8,450 bases of DNA from an uncultured Clostridia bacterium (GCA_937915775.1 CALGGQ010000292.1:1-8450), one strand, 5' to 3'; shown: positions 1 to 6,777, counted from the first letter of the stretch. Notes: generated by a model from the sequence alone, not told the origin. A program made the numbers and translations.

Positions 1-1
1 T

Positions 2-109
2 CAGAAGTCTTTATCATTACTTGCCGAGATTGAGCAAGCATTGGTTAGACCTGATAAGGAGGTGCTGTCGTGGCAACTACAGGCTTCTGGCCCGTCAGAG
101 GACGGTTAA
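2..109 (+). CDS. 3' end of upstream gene, probably a MobC-like mobilization accessory protein (partial)
   Basis: An open frame enters from the left edge and stops at TAA 107-109, giving 35 residues that begin QKSLSLLAEIEQALVRPDKE. The visible part is a short helical stretch with a polar tail and no diagnostic motif. It overlaps the GTG start of the relaxase by 40 bases, and the relaxase ribosome site lies inside it, which implies translational coupling. In elements of this class the gene just before the relaxase usually encodes a small MobC-like relaxosome protein, so the name is inferred from position only. The frame has normal codons up to the stop. Confidence 0.5.
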   Translation, partial: QKSLSLLAEIEQALVRPDKEVLSWQLQASGPSEDG

Positions 110-1473
110 AGGATGTCTTAACTTATGCGGAAAATCCCGACAAAACCATAGAGCAAAAGTTTCTTGACGAGGACTTGTTCGCTACGCTGAAATATGCTTC
201 TAACAGCGATAAAACCGATGAGCAGATGTATGTGTCAGGCATTAACTGTTCCAAGCACAGAGCCTACGAAGAAATGTGTGCAGTAAAGAAGCGCTTCGGT
301 GAGCGTGGCAGTGTTGTCGCCTATCACGGTTATCAAAGCTTTCGTGAAGGAGAGGTTACGCCGCAGGAGGCACATGAAATCGGCTTGGAAACAGCAAGGC
401 GAATGTGGGGCGACAGATTTCAGGTAGTAGTCACTACCCATCTGAATACGGATAAGCTTCATAACCACTTTGTCATCAACAGCACTTCTTTCAAAGACGG
501 TAAGAAATACCGTAACAGAATCGGCGACCACAAGGAACTTCGCAGGGTATCTGACGAAATATGCAGAAGCAGACAATTATCTGTATTGGAAAACGCTAAT
601 TTCTACGGCGGTAACAAGAAGGAATATTGGCTGAAAAAGAACGGTATTATTACCCACCGAGATATGCTGCGTCACGATGTGGAGGAAGCGCTCGCAAACA
701 CTGTATTTGTTCCCGACTTTAAATCATATATGGAGTGTCTCGGATATCGCTTTGTCAGGGACTTCCGTTATGAACATCCTGCGGTTATCACACCCGACTG
801 GGAAAGGGCGGTTCGTATTGACAGTCTTGGCAAGAACTATACCAAAGCGGCTATCCGGGAACGGTTAGACCAACATCATAAAGAGATAGGCTTCCGCTTA
901 ATCCGTATACCCGACAGAAAGCCACGGCAGTATTACCTTTTGATTTTTTATCACAGAAAAAGCGAGCCTGATTTAATTACGGCGTTATTTGAATTAATGC
1001 TAACCATTATCAAAATGTGCAGGGGTGATAACGTTGACAGAGCCGAGCCGCTACCTATCTCGCCCGAAATGAGAGTTGAGGTACAAAAATTAGATAAGAC
1101 GCTTGAAGAATACCATTTCCTTCGTGAGCACAACATTGTGACCACGGAGGATTTTTCTGTTTGCAGGGATAATATCCAGTCGCAAATGGAGGAATATATT
1201 GCCGAGCGTCAGCGTATCCGCAACAAAATCAGACGAGCAAAAACGCCCGAACAGGAGCAGGAGCTTAAAGCTAAGGGTATTGAGCTTACAGCAAAGTATA
1301 TTACGCCGTTACGAAGAGAAATGAAGATATGTGACCGCATTGCAGAAAGAGCACCCAGACTCCGTGAGCTTATGGAACAGGAGCTGGCTCTTGAGGAAGG
1401 ACGCTTCCCAACCAAACTCAAAAACAGACGAAACAAACAAATTATTTTCAACGAAAGGAATTATGAACGATGA
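70..1473 (+). CDS. Relaxase / mobilization nuclease (MobP-type, Relaxase domain)
   Basis: This 467-residue protein should nick one strand at the element's oriT and stay covalently attached through a tyrosine, which starts conjugal transfer. The N terminus (ATTGFWPVRGRLKDVLTYAENP) matches the family pattern 'MATT-x-W-x-V-x-x-RL-x-x-V-x-x-Y-x-x-NP-x-KT', with Tyr19 the likely nicking residue. The metal-binding histidine motif is H124-(6)-H131-N-H133, followed by the typical NSTSFKDGKKYRN strand. Residues from about 340 on are charged and probably coiled coil. Start: GTG at 70, preceded by AAGGAGGT at 56-63 with a 6-base gap. It overlaps the upstream gene by 40 bases and the ParB-like gene by 4. 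The length is normal for the family and there is no sign of damage. The oriT is expected further upstream, outside the window. Confidence 0.93.
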   Translation: MATTGFWPVRGRLKDVLTYAENPDKTIEQKFLDEDLFATLKYASNSDKTDEQMYVSGINCSKHRAYEEMCAVKKRFGERGSVVAYHGYQSFREGEVTPQEAHEIGLETARRMWGDRFQVVVTTHLNTDKLHNHFVINSTSFKDGKKYRNRIGDHKELRRVSDEICRSRQLSVLENANFYGGNKKEYWLKKNGIITHRDMLRHDVEEALANTVFVPDFKSYMECLGYRFVRDFRYEHPAVITPDWERAVRIDSLGKNYTKAAIRERLDQHHKEIGFRLIRIPDRKPRQYYLLIFYHRKSEPDLITALFELMLTIIKMCRGDNVDRAEPLPISPEMRVEVQKLDKTLEEYHFLREHNIVTTEDFSVCRDNIQSQMEEYIAERQRIRNKIRRAKTPEQEQELKAKGIELTAKYITPLRREMKICDRIAERAPRLRELMEQELALEEGRFPTKLKNRRNKQIIFNERNYER

Positions 1474-2336
1474 AAAATATTTCAATGAGCAAAATCCACC
1501 CGTTTGAGGGACACCCGTACAAGGTTCTTGATAACGAGGAAATGAACAACCTTATTCAGAGCGTGCAGGAATACGGAATTATGTCGCCGCTTACCCTACG
1601 CCCGCTTGAAAACAAGACCGATGAGTATGAAATCATATCGGGGCACCGCCGCTTCCGTGCGGCACAGAAGGCAGGACTTACCGAGGTTCCTGCCTATATT
1701 TATGCCGTAAACAGAGATGAGGCAGCCATTATGCTTGTAGACAGCAATCTGCACCGTGAGCATATTCTGCCAAGTGAAAAGGCATTTGCTTACAGGCTGA
1801 AAGCAGAGGCTCTCAATCATCAGGGTAAGAGAGGCGGTATCACTTTGGGACAAAATGTCCCGAAGTCAGATGATGCTCGTACAACAGCGGTTATTGGAGA
1901 GCAGGCAGGAGAAAGCTACAAAACTGTTCAGCGGTACATCCGCCTGACCTACCTTATCCCCGAACTGCTTGACTTGATGGACGAGGGAAAGATGGCGTTT
2001 TCGGTAGGTGTTGAGCTTTCGTATCTTGACGATAATGTGCAGTATGCACTCCTTGACATTATTGAGCGTGATAACTGCACGCCGTCATACTCACAGGCAT
2101 TTCACATGCACAAAGCAATGCGTGAGGGAATGCTGACGATGGCATATATTGAGGACTTAATGTCACAGGAAAAGCCAAATCAGCGTGAAACGATAAAGCT
2201 ATCCTCCGAGCGTATCCGTTCCTATGTACCGCAAAAGTACAATGCTAAACAGACGGAGGACTTTATCATCAAAGCCCTTGAGCATTACAACCGCTATCTG
2301 AAAAGACAGCGAGAACAGGATTGGGGGGCTCGATGA
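1470..2336 (+). CDS. ParB/Spo0J N-terminal domain protein of a mobile element
   Basis: This 288-residue protein has the ParB/Srx fold N-terminal domain. Residues 7-30 (SKIHPFEGHPYKV...) match the family's opening strand. The nucleotide-binding box is SGHRRFRAAQKAG, starting at residue 57. Next come the SNLHREHILPSEKAFAYRLKA segment and a helix-turn-helix-like region (about 145-180, GESYKTVQRYIRLTYLIPELL). It has no ParA partner here, as is usual for ParB-like genes placed between relaxase and recombinase in Firmicute elements. There it may act as a DNA-binding maintenance or regulatory protein rather than in chromosome segregation; that role is inferred. Start: ATG 1470 overlaps the relaxase stop (ATGA) and has AAAGGAA at 1454-1460 upstream. 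A nearer ATG at 1463 is in a frame that closes quickly. The 3' end overlaps or abuts the next small gene. Confidence 0.9.
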   Translation: MKNISMSKIHPFEGHPYKVLDNEEMNNLIQSVQEYGIMSPLTLRPLENKTDEYEIISGHRRFRAAQKAGLTEVPAYIYAVNRDEAAIMLVDSNLHREHILPSEKAFAYRLKAEALNHQGKRGGITLGQNVPKSDDARTTAVIGEQAGESYKTVQRYIRLTYLIPELLDLMDEGKMAFSVGVELSYLDDNVQYALLDIIERDNCTPSYSQAFHMHKAMREGMLTMAYIEDLMSQEKPNQRETIKLSSERIRSYVPQKYNAKQTEDFIIKALEHYNRYLKRQREQDWGAR

Positions 2337-2337
2337 T

Positions 2338-2499
2338 ATGGAAGAGATTAACAACATTTCCGCTGTTGAAGCACCTCATCAGATTTCGTTCTCTATTGAG
2401 GATAAGAATACCGTTTACGATGTCAGCGCCGATTTCTCTCTTGAAGGGAAAGAATCGCTGCTGACGCAGTTAAAGAAACTGATTTTAGAATCGGCATAA
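2338..2499 (+). CDS. Small TnpW-like transposon-encoded protein
   Basis: A 53-residue acidic protein (MEEINNISAVEAPHQISFSI...) that ends ...LLTQLKKLILESA. The pattern 'small N-terminal leader, then K-x-x-Y-x-V-x-x-x-F-S, then a helix ending in LKKLI' resembles the TnpW family, found between ParB-like genes and large serine recombinases in Clostridia elements. The function of that family is not established to my knowledge. Start: ATG 2338 lies 1 base after the ParB-like stop. A G-rich stretch (2322-2327, GGGGGG) lies 10 bases upstream. An overlapping ATG at 2333 is in another frame that stops earlier. It is probably translated by coupling with the ParB-like gene. The family assignment is from a remembered pattern, not from an alignment. 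Confidence 0.65.
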   Translation: MEEINNISAVEAPHQISFSIEDKNTVYDVSADFSLEGKESLLTQLKKLILESA

Positions 2500-2530
2500 T
2501 TGAAAAAGTGTACGGAGAGGAGTAAATTTG

Positions 2531-2558
2531 GGGTGTAAGAAATACAACTCTTACACCC
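2531..2558 (+). terminator. 10-bp perfect hairpin between the TnpW-like gene and the recombinase gene
   Basis: The arms GGGTGTAAGA (2531-2540) and TCTTACACCC (2549-2558) pair perfectly around an 8-base loop, followed by only TTT. It sits in the 94-base gap between the small gene and the ATG of the recombinase. It could be a weak terminator or attenuator that limits read-through from the mobilization genes into the recombinase, or a protein-binding dyad. The short T-run makes full termination doubtful. Confidence 0.55.
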
Positions 2559-2593
2559 TTTATGCTACTCTCGGTGCACAGAAAGGAGTAAAA

Positions 2594-4273
2594 ATGTTAA
2601 GAACCGAGAACAAAAACAAAATCACTGCATTATACTGCCGTCTTTCTCAGGATGACGGCATTGATATGGAGAGTAACTCTATATCGAATCAAAGAAAAAT
2701 CTTACAGGAATATGCCGATTCTAACGGTATAACAAACACTATGTTCTTTGCCGATGACGGCTATACGGGAACAGATTTCAACCGCCCTGACTTTCAGCGT
2801 ATGGAAGCAATGATAGAACGAGGCGAAATCGGAACGGTTATTGTAAAGGACTTATCCCGTTTTGCCCGTAACTATATTGAAGCCGGCAATTACCTTGAAG
2901 TGAAGTATCCTTCGCTCGGTGTTCAGTTTATCGCTATCAAAGAAAATGTTGACACCATTAAGGGAACAGGTATGGAAATGATGCCCTTTTATAACATCTT
3001 CAATGAATGGCACGCCGCTGAAACGAGCAAAAAGATACACGAGGTTTGGAAAATTAAAGCATCAGAAGGCAAGCGTGTTTCTTCCGCTGTTCCTTACGGA
3101 TATATGAAATCGCCCGATAATCACGAGCAATGGATTATTGACGAGGAAGCGGCAAAGGTAGTACGACACATATTCGATTTATGTATGCAGGGCTTGGGTA
3201 TCGGCAAGATTGCTTCACAACTTGAACGAGAAGGAATACTCAACCCCACTGCTTACTGGTTGTCAAAAGGTGTTAAGACAAGAAACACACTGAATGTACC
3301 GCCGTGTCGTTGGGGTGCTTCTACAATTAGAGGTACATTGGAAAACATTCAATACACAGGCTGTACAGTAAATTTCAAAACCACAACCGTCAGCTATAAG
3401 GTGCACGACCGTGTTTATAATCCCAAAGAGAATTGGCAAATAATTCCTGACACACAGGAGGCAATTATTGATATGGAAACCTTTAACAGAGTACAAGAAA
3501 TACGGAGTCATCGCCGCCGTCACACCTCAACAGGCAGAACAAGTATTTATACAAGTAAAATGTTCTGCGGCGACTGCGGTTCAAAAATGTATTTCTGTGC
3601 GGCAAAATCCATACCCGACAAAAATGTATTCTTCCGTTGTTCCGAATACAAGGAAAACAAAGGCAAATGTTCTATTCATCACATCCGTGAAACCGCGGTT
3701 AACGAGATTGTAACCAGAGCCGTTAAAGAGGTTGTGAAATATGTTACAGAATATGAGCCGGTTTTTCTGTATATGTACGCAAAGAAGCACAATGAAGAAA
3801 TGCTGACAAATATTAAGCTGACAAAGCTAAAAATTGAACAATCAGAAAAGCGTATGCAGGAGCTTAATCAGCTGATTATGAAGGTGTATGAGGATCACGT
3901 GCTTGGTAATTTGCCTGACGCAAGATACAAAATGATGGCTGCGAATTATGAAGCGGAGCAGGAAAAGCTTGCAAAGCAGATGGAAATGGATAAGGCAACG
4001 CTGGCAAAAGCAGAGCAAACCACTGTTGATGTTAAATCCTTTTTGAAGGTTATCCGTAATTACACTGACATTGAGCAACTTGATGAAAAGACGGTCAACA
4101 CGCTTATTTCAAAGATTGAGGTATTTAACAAAGTGAAAATTGACGGAAAATATCACATTCCCGTCAAGGTTCACTTCACCGCTGTCGGCATTATTGATAT
4201 TCCAAGCGAAAAGGAGATTAAGAAGATAATGGCGGAAATACAAGCAAATCCCGGGTTATTGAAAACAGCATAA
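2594..4273 (+). CDS. Large serine recombinase (TnpX-like, resolvase + recombinase + zinc ribbon + DUF4368-type C terminus)
   Basis: This 559-residue enzyme should excise and integrate the element through a serine-linked intermediate. Domains in order: a resolvase catalytic domain (about 10-155) with ITALYCRLSQDDG, where Ser18 is the nucleophile, then SNSISNQR, DDGYTGTDFNRPDFQRM and KDLSRFARN; the recombinase domain (about 175-300) with VPYGY and the IRGTLENIQYTG motif; a zinc ribbon with C325, C328, C349 and C359; a long coiled coil (about 400-485); and a C-terminal domain like those in TnpX-type recombinases. Start: ATG 2594 has GAAAGGAG at 2581-2588. The open frame extends upstream to a TTG at 2528, but those codons run through the 2531-2558 hairpin and have no comparable ribosome site, so I reject that start. 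It is the last gene of the element and the length fits the family. No frameshift or lost catalytic residue is visible. Confidence 0.95.
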   Translation: MLRTENKNKITALYCRLSQDDGIDMESNSISNQRKILQEYADSNGITNTMFFADDGYTGTDFNRPDFQRMEAMIERGEIGTVIVKDLSRFARNYIEAGNYLEVKYPSLGVQFIAIKENVDTIKGTGMEMMPFYNIFNEWHAAETSKKIHEVWKIKASEGKRVSSAVPYGYMKSPDNHEQWIIDEEAAKVVRHIFDLCMQGLGIGKIASQLEREGILNPTAYWLSKGVKTRNTLNVPPCRWGASTIRGTLENIQYTGCTVNFKTTTVSYKVHDRVYNPKENWQIIPDTQEAIIDMETFNRVQEIRSHRRRHTSTGRTSIYTSKMFCGDCGSKMYFCAAKSIPDKNVFFRCSEYKENKGKCSIHHIRETAVNEIVTRAVKEVVKYVTEYEPVFLYMYAKKHNEEMLTNIKLTKLKIEQSEKRMQELNQLIMKVYEDHVLGNLPDARYKMMAANYEAEQEKLAKQMEMDKATLAKAEQTTVDVKSFLKVIRNYTDIEQLDEKTVNTLISKIEVFNKVKIDGKYHIPVKVHFTAVGIIDIPSEKEIKKIMAEIQANPGLLKTA

Positions 4274-4275
4274 AA

Positions 4276-4304
4276 ATAGGTGTAGCCGTTACGACTACAC
4301 CTAT
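4276..4304 (+). terminator. Hairpin just after the recombinase gene
   Basis: ATAGGTGTAG (4276-4285) pairs perfectly with CTACACCTAT (4295-4304) around a 9-base loop, beginning 2 bases after the recombinase stop codon. The following sequence is AT-rich (tatattgt) but lacks a clean T-run. It is probably the transcription end for the recombinase operon, possibly bidirectional, since the left flank on the other strand reads TTTTTA. The stem shares its GGTGTA/TACACC core with the hairpin before the gene. Confidence 0.6.
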
Positions 4305-4342
4305 ACATATTATATTGTCTGTCCTTTAGAACACGTGACAGA

Positions 4343-4380
4343 AACTGTACGCCAAAAACGCAAGCTCAACTGTCGCCAAA
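4343..4380. repeat. Short direct repeat AACTGT(A)CGCCAAA, two copies
   Basis: Copy one is 4343-4356 (AACTGTACGCCAAA) and copy two is 4368-4380 (AACTGTCGCCAAA). They differ only by one extra A and start 25 bases apart. They lie 70-107 bases past the recombinase stop, where the right end of an element of this type is expected. They may be recombinase- or accessory-protein-binding sites, but two copies of 13 bases can also arise by chance in a short search. Confidence 0.45.
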
Positions 4381-4515
4381 CAATATTACATATCTGTGTT
4401 TCCAAAGTATGCAAATAAGAGCAAGCATTTTTATCAAAAAGATAAAAATAGCATACTTATGGAAACACGAATTTATTCAATAATAATCCAGATATTTAAT
4501 TGTAATATTATTTGG
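4376..4515. repeat. Extended imperfect inverted repeat at the right end of the element
   Basis: The left arm is continuous (4376-4412) and the right arm is split (4451-4515). Segments pair as follows: CCAAA 4376-4380 with TTTGG 4511-4515; AATATTAC 4382-4389 with GTAATATT 4502-4509; ATATCTG 4390-4396 with CAGATAT 4489-4495; TGTTTCC 4397-4403 with GGAAACA 4461-4467; AAGTATGC 4405-4412 with GCATACTT 4451-4458. Relative to the left arm, the right arm carries a 6-base insert (4496-4501) and a ~20-base insert (4469-4488). An inner hairpin, ATTTTTATC 4427-4435 with GATAAAAAT 4441-4449, closes on AAAAA. This may be a recombinase end-site, a MITE-like remnant or a structured transcript; the sequence does not decide. 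No gene is supported between 4274 and 4576. Confidence 0.7.
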
Positions 4516-4548
4516 CACCTACATTTTAACATCATATCTCTGAGAAGT

Positions 4549-4576
4549 CAAGAAAAACAGGGCTTTGCAGCCCCGT
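4549..4576 (-). terminator. Intrinsic terminator of the XRE/membrane regulator gene
   Basis: Read on the minus strand, ACGGGGCT pairs with AGCCCTGT (one G-T wobble) around a GCAA tetraloop and is followed by TTTTTCTTGA. This is a classic rho-independent terminator that begins right after the TAA stop codon (4577-4579). Confidence 0.88.
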
Positions 4577-5236
4577 TTATGATGTGTGACGTGCTTTTGT
4601 TTTCTTTACCGCTGCAGTGACTAACTGTTTCATCCCCGTTGCAAGGAGCACCAATATGATCCCGCCGCAGAGCAAAATCGGCGTGTATAAGCCGTTGATG
4701 CCAAACGCCTGGTCGGCATCCCAATACAGAAAATGCGACGGAAAATAGATTACTGCCGTAAACAATACAAAGAAAATTTTATGCTTCAGCGAAAAGCCGG
4801 TTAAGCCAAACAAAAAGCACACTGCCAGCAGCAGAGCGATAACGCCGATCAGCAGCCCCATCGCGTCGCTCGGTGTAGCGCTGAAGGTGAAGCCGTAGGT
4901 AATGGCGAGCTGCAGCAGGCAAAACAGCGCGGCAACGATCAGCTGCATTTTGCCGATATGCCTTTTGGCTTCCGTCATGGTTGTAATGATAACCTCTTCG
5001 TTTTTTTCTTCCTTCATTTCCTCCTCAATCCTTTCTCCGAGCAGCAGCTCGTTGACGGAAACGCCGAGCGCACGCGAGAGCGGAATCAGCATCGAAACAT
5101 CGGGAATGCCTTTGCCCGTTTCCCAGCGGGATACCGCCTTGTCCGTGCAGCTCAGCAGCTCTGCCAGCTCCTTTTGCGTAAGCTGTCGGTGCTGCCGTTC
5201 GGTTTTGATGAACTGACCGATTTTGATGGCATCCAT
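4577..5236 (-). CDS. XRE-family HTH regulator fused to a four-helix membrane domain
   Basis: This 219-residue protein has a Cro/C1-type helix-turn-helix at residues 6-61 (GQFIKTERQHRQLTQKEL, then DKAVSRWETGKGIPDVSMLI). An acidic-basic linker (about 68-95, EEEMKEEKNEE) follows, then four hydrophobic segments at about 98-118, 126-148, 152-170 and 184-202. It therefore looks membrane-anchored. Such XRE-membrane proteins are common in Clostridia and Bacilli, often of unknown target; some respond to envelope or peptide stress. Start: ATG at 5236 with AAGGAGGG at 5243-5250. An in-frame ATG 75 bases further upstream would place the ribosome site and promoter inside the gene, so I reject it. It is divergent from the lipoprotein operon and may control it or itself; that is inference. 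Confidence 0.85.
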   Translation of the reverse strand: MDAIKIGQFIKTERQHRQLTQKELAELLSCTDKAVSRWETGKGIPDVSMLIPLSRALGVSVNELLLGERIEEEMKEEKNEEVIITTMTEAKRHIGKMQLIVAALFCLLQLAITYGFTFSATPSDAMGLLIGVIALLLAVCFLFGLTGFSLKHKIFFVLFTAVIYFPSHFLYWDADQAFGINGLYTPILLCGGIILVLLATGMKQLVTAAVKKTKARHTS

Positions 5237-5258
5237 CGTCAGCCCTCCTTTCATCTTC

Positions 5259-5287
5259 ATCATAGCGCAGTGAGTCGGATTTGTCAC
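5259..5287 (-). promoter_or_regulatory. Promoter of the XRE/membrane regulator gene
   Basis: On the minus strand GTGACA (5282-5287) and TATGAT (5259-5264) are 17 bases apart, close to the sigma-A consensus. Transcription would start near 5252, leaving a short leader that carries the AAGGAGGG ribosome site. Confidence 0.7.
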
Positions 5288-5288
5288 C

Positions 5289-5301
5289 CTATGGAGCATA
5301 G
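5289..5301. promoter_or_regulatory. Candidate operator palindrome CTATG-GAG-CATAG
   Basis: A perfect 5-bp dyad with a 3-base centre lies immediately upstream of the -35 box of the XRE gene. It is nested in a wider pair, CCCTAT (5287-5292) and ATAGGG (5303-5308). Size and place fit an autoregulatory site for the dimeric XRE protein, but binding is inferred. Only one copy was noticed. Confidence 0.4.
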
Positions 5302-5359
5302 AATAGGGCAAATTTCAGGTAAACCCCTCATGGATTTATTATATCCTGAGCTTTTTCGG

Positions 5360-5388
5360 TTGTCAATCGCAGGGAATTGTGCTAAAAT
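5360..5388 (+). promoter_or_regulatory. Promoter of the lipoprotein-tcdA-ttcA-like-PHP operon
   Basis: TTGTCA (5360-5365) and TAAAAT (5383-5388) are separated by exactly 17 bases, a strong sigma-A match. The predicted transcription start, near 5395, lies only a few bases before the possible start codons at 5397, 5400 and 5406, so the transcript would be nearly leaderless. Either this is real or a start further upstream is used. Confidence 0.6.
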
Positions 5389-5399
5389 GAGGCAGGGTG

Positions 5400-6035
5400 A
5401 TGAAAATGAAGCGAGTATGGATAATCGGTATGGTGGCGGCGCTGCTGCTGTGCCTGACAGCCTGCCGCGGCGGCATAGAGACGCTGACAACCGAGCCGGC
5501 AGAAACGGCATCCGTCAGCGAAAGCACGGCAGCGGTGACAACTGAGGCGGACAGCACGCAGCCGGAAACCGCTTTGGAGGAGTCAACAACCGAGGAGAGC
5601 ACGTCAGAGGAAAGCACGACAGAGGAAACGACGACGGAATACGCGGATAACTTCCCGTTCCTCAAGCAGGGCTACTGGTATATTTACGATGAGGAAAAGC
5701 ACTGCGCTTACGCTCTTTCGTTCCGAAGCGGCGGCAAGGCGGACATCGCCTATTTCAACGAATATAATGTGGACGGTGCGGACGCGAAGTTCCTCACCGC
5801 TGCATGCACTTATGAAATCAACGATAACGTTTTATGGGTCACGGAGCTGCCGTCCCAGATTAACGAGGATATGATAGAAATCATTATCGACGGCGAACAG
5901 CTGCTGTACTATGACAAGGCGATGGAGCAGCACGACGATTTGTCGCTCGAGCATCCGTTCCAGCATTTTAACGTGGTCGGAATGCCCTATGTTGAGGATT
6001 ACGGTGAATATGTAACAGGAGTTACCAATGGTTAA
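5400..6035 (+). CDS. Putative lipoprotein of unknown function
   Basis: This 211-residue protein starts with a lipoprotein signal: basic MKMKR, a hydrophobic stretch, then the lipobox LTAC with Cys22 as the lipidated residue. A Thr/Ser/Glu-rich linker follows (about residues 28-80, with repeated ESTTEE-like units), of the kind that spaces a domain from the membrane. The remaining ~130 residues (from FPFLKQGYWYIYDEEKHCAYAL) look like a small beta-rich extracellular domain that I do not recognise. Start: ATG 5400 has GAGG at 5389-5392; GTG 5397 and ATG 5406 are also possible. It overlaps tcdA by 8 bases. No function can be given. Its coupling to tRNA-modification genes may be only operon convenience. 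Confidence 0.8.
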   Translation: MKMKRVWIIGMVAALLLCLTACRGGIETLTTEPAETASVSESTAAVTTEADSTQPETALEESTTEESTSEESTTEETTTEYADNFPFLKQGYWYIYDEEKHCAYALSFRSGGKADIAYFNEYNVDGADAKFLTAACTYEINDNVLWVTELPSQINEDMIEIIIDGEQLLYYDKAMEQHDDLSLEHPFQHFNVVGMPYVEDYGEYVTGVTNG

Positions 6036-6777
6036 TCAGTTTTCACGCACGGAGCTGCTGTACGGCAGCGAGGCAATGGAAAAACTAAAAAGGGCAAGAG
6101 TAGCGGTGTTCGGTATCGGCGGCGTCGGCGGTTATACGGTGGAGGCGTTGGTGCGCTCCGGCATCGGCACGGTGGATATTGTGGATAACGACACGGTGTC
6201 GCTGACGAACCTGAACCGCCAGATAATTGCATTGCACTCCACTGTCGGTCAGAGCAAGGTTGCGGTGATGAAGCGCCGGATAGCGGACATCAATCCCGAC
6301 TGCACAGTGAATACGTATGAGCTGTTTTTCAGCGAGGACACGCAGGCGCAGTTCGATTTTTCGCAGTTCGACTATGTGGTGGATGCGATTGACAGTGTGA
6401 AGTCCAAGCTGCTGCTGGCGGAAATCTGCTCAGCGCAGGGCGTGCCGCTGATTGCCTCGATGGGCACCGGCAATAAGTGCGACCCGACGCAGTTTGAAAT
6501 CGCGGACATCGCCAAAACCAGCTACGACCCGCTGGCACGGGTGATGCGCCGTGAGCTTGCCAAGCGCGGCATTAAGCATCTCACGGTGGTTTATTCAAAG
6601 GAAAAGCCCGTCATTACCAATAAGGTCAAGGTGGCGCAGCTGCTTGAGGAGGAAGGCGGCGGAAAACGCACCCTTCCCGCTTCCAACGCCTTTGTGCCGT
6701 CGGCGGCAGGGCTTATCATCGCCTCCAAGGTCATTAACGATATTACTAAAGGACAGTATGGCAAGAGAACTCAGTAA
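6028..6777 (+). CDS. tcdA: tRNA threonylcarbamoyladenosine dehydratase TcdA (CsdL/YgdL family, ThiF/E1-like)
   Basis: This 249-residue cytoplasmic enzyme belongs to the ATP-using E1-like family that cyclizes t6A to ct6A at tRNA position 37. The nucleotide-binding motif GIGGVGGYTVEALVRSGIG begins at residue 29. D53 and D55 of the VDNDTVSLTNLNRQ segment, R64, K77 and the VVDAIDSVKSK segment (D119, D122) are the expected ATP and metal ligands. The TcdA-specific segment ASMGTGNKCDPTQFEIADIAKTSYDPLARVMRREL is present, along with the late SNAFVPSAAGLIIAS strand. Start: ATG 6028 with AGGAG at 6017-6021. It overlaps the lipoprotein gene by 8 bases and the next gene by 20. The length is normal for the Firmicute form. 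Confidence 0.93.
   Translation: MVNQFSRTELLYGSEAMEKLKRARVAVFGIGGVGGYTVEALVRSGIGTVDIVDNDTVSLTNLNRQIIALHSTVGQSKVAVMKRRIADINPDCTVNTYELFFSEDTQAQFDFSQFDYVVDAIDSVKSKLLLAEICSAQGVPLIASMGTGNKCDPTQFEIADIAKTSYDPLARVMRRELAKRGIKHLTVVYSKEKPVITNKVKVAQLLEEEGGGKRTLPASNAFVPSAAGLIIASKVINDITKGQYGKRTQ

Noticed and set aside
2528..2593. Alternative TTG start extending the recombinase by 22 residues
   Set aside because: The extension translates through a 10-bp hairpin, and the ATG at 2594 has a far better GAAAGGAG site just upstream and begins at the family-typical N terminus.
4274..4576. A tRNA gene or tRNA 3' end as the integration site
   Set aside because: No cloverleaf, TTCAAATC-like T-arm or CCA end was seen; large serine recombinases of this class usually target short dinucleotide cores instead.
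4396..4620. A 74-codon open frame on the + strand after the recombinase
   Set aside because: It spans the inverted repeat and the minus-strand terminator, has no ribosome site, and its translation has no domain-like character.
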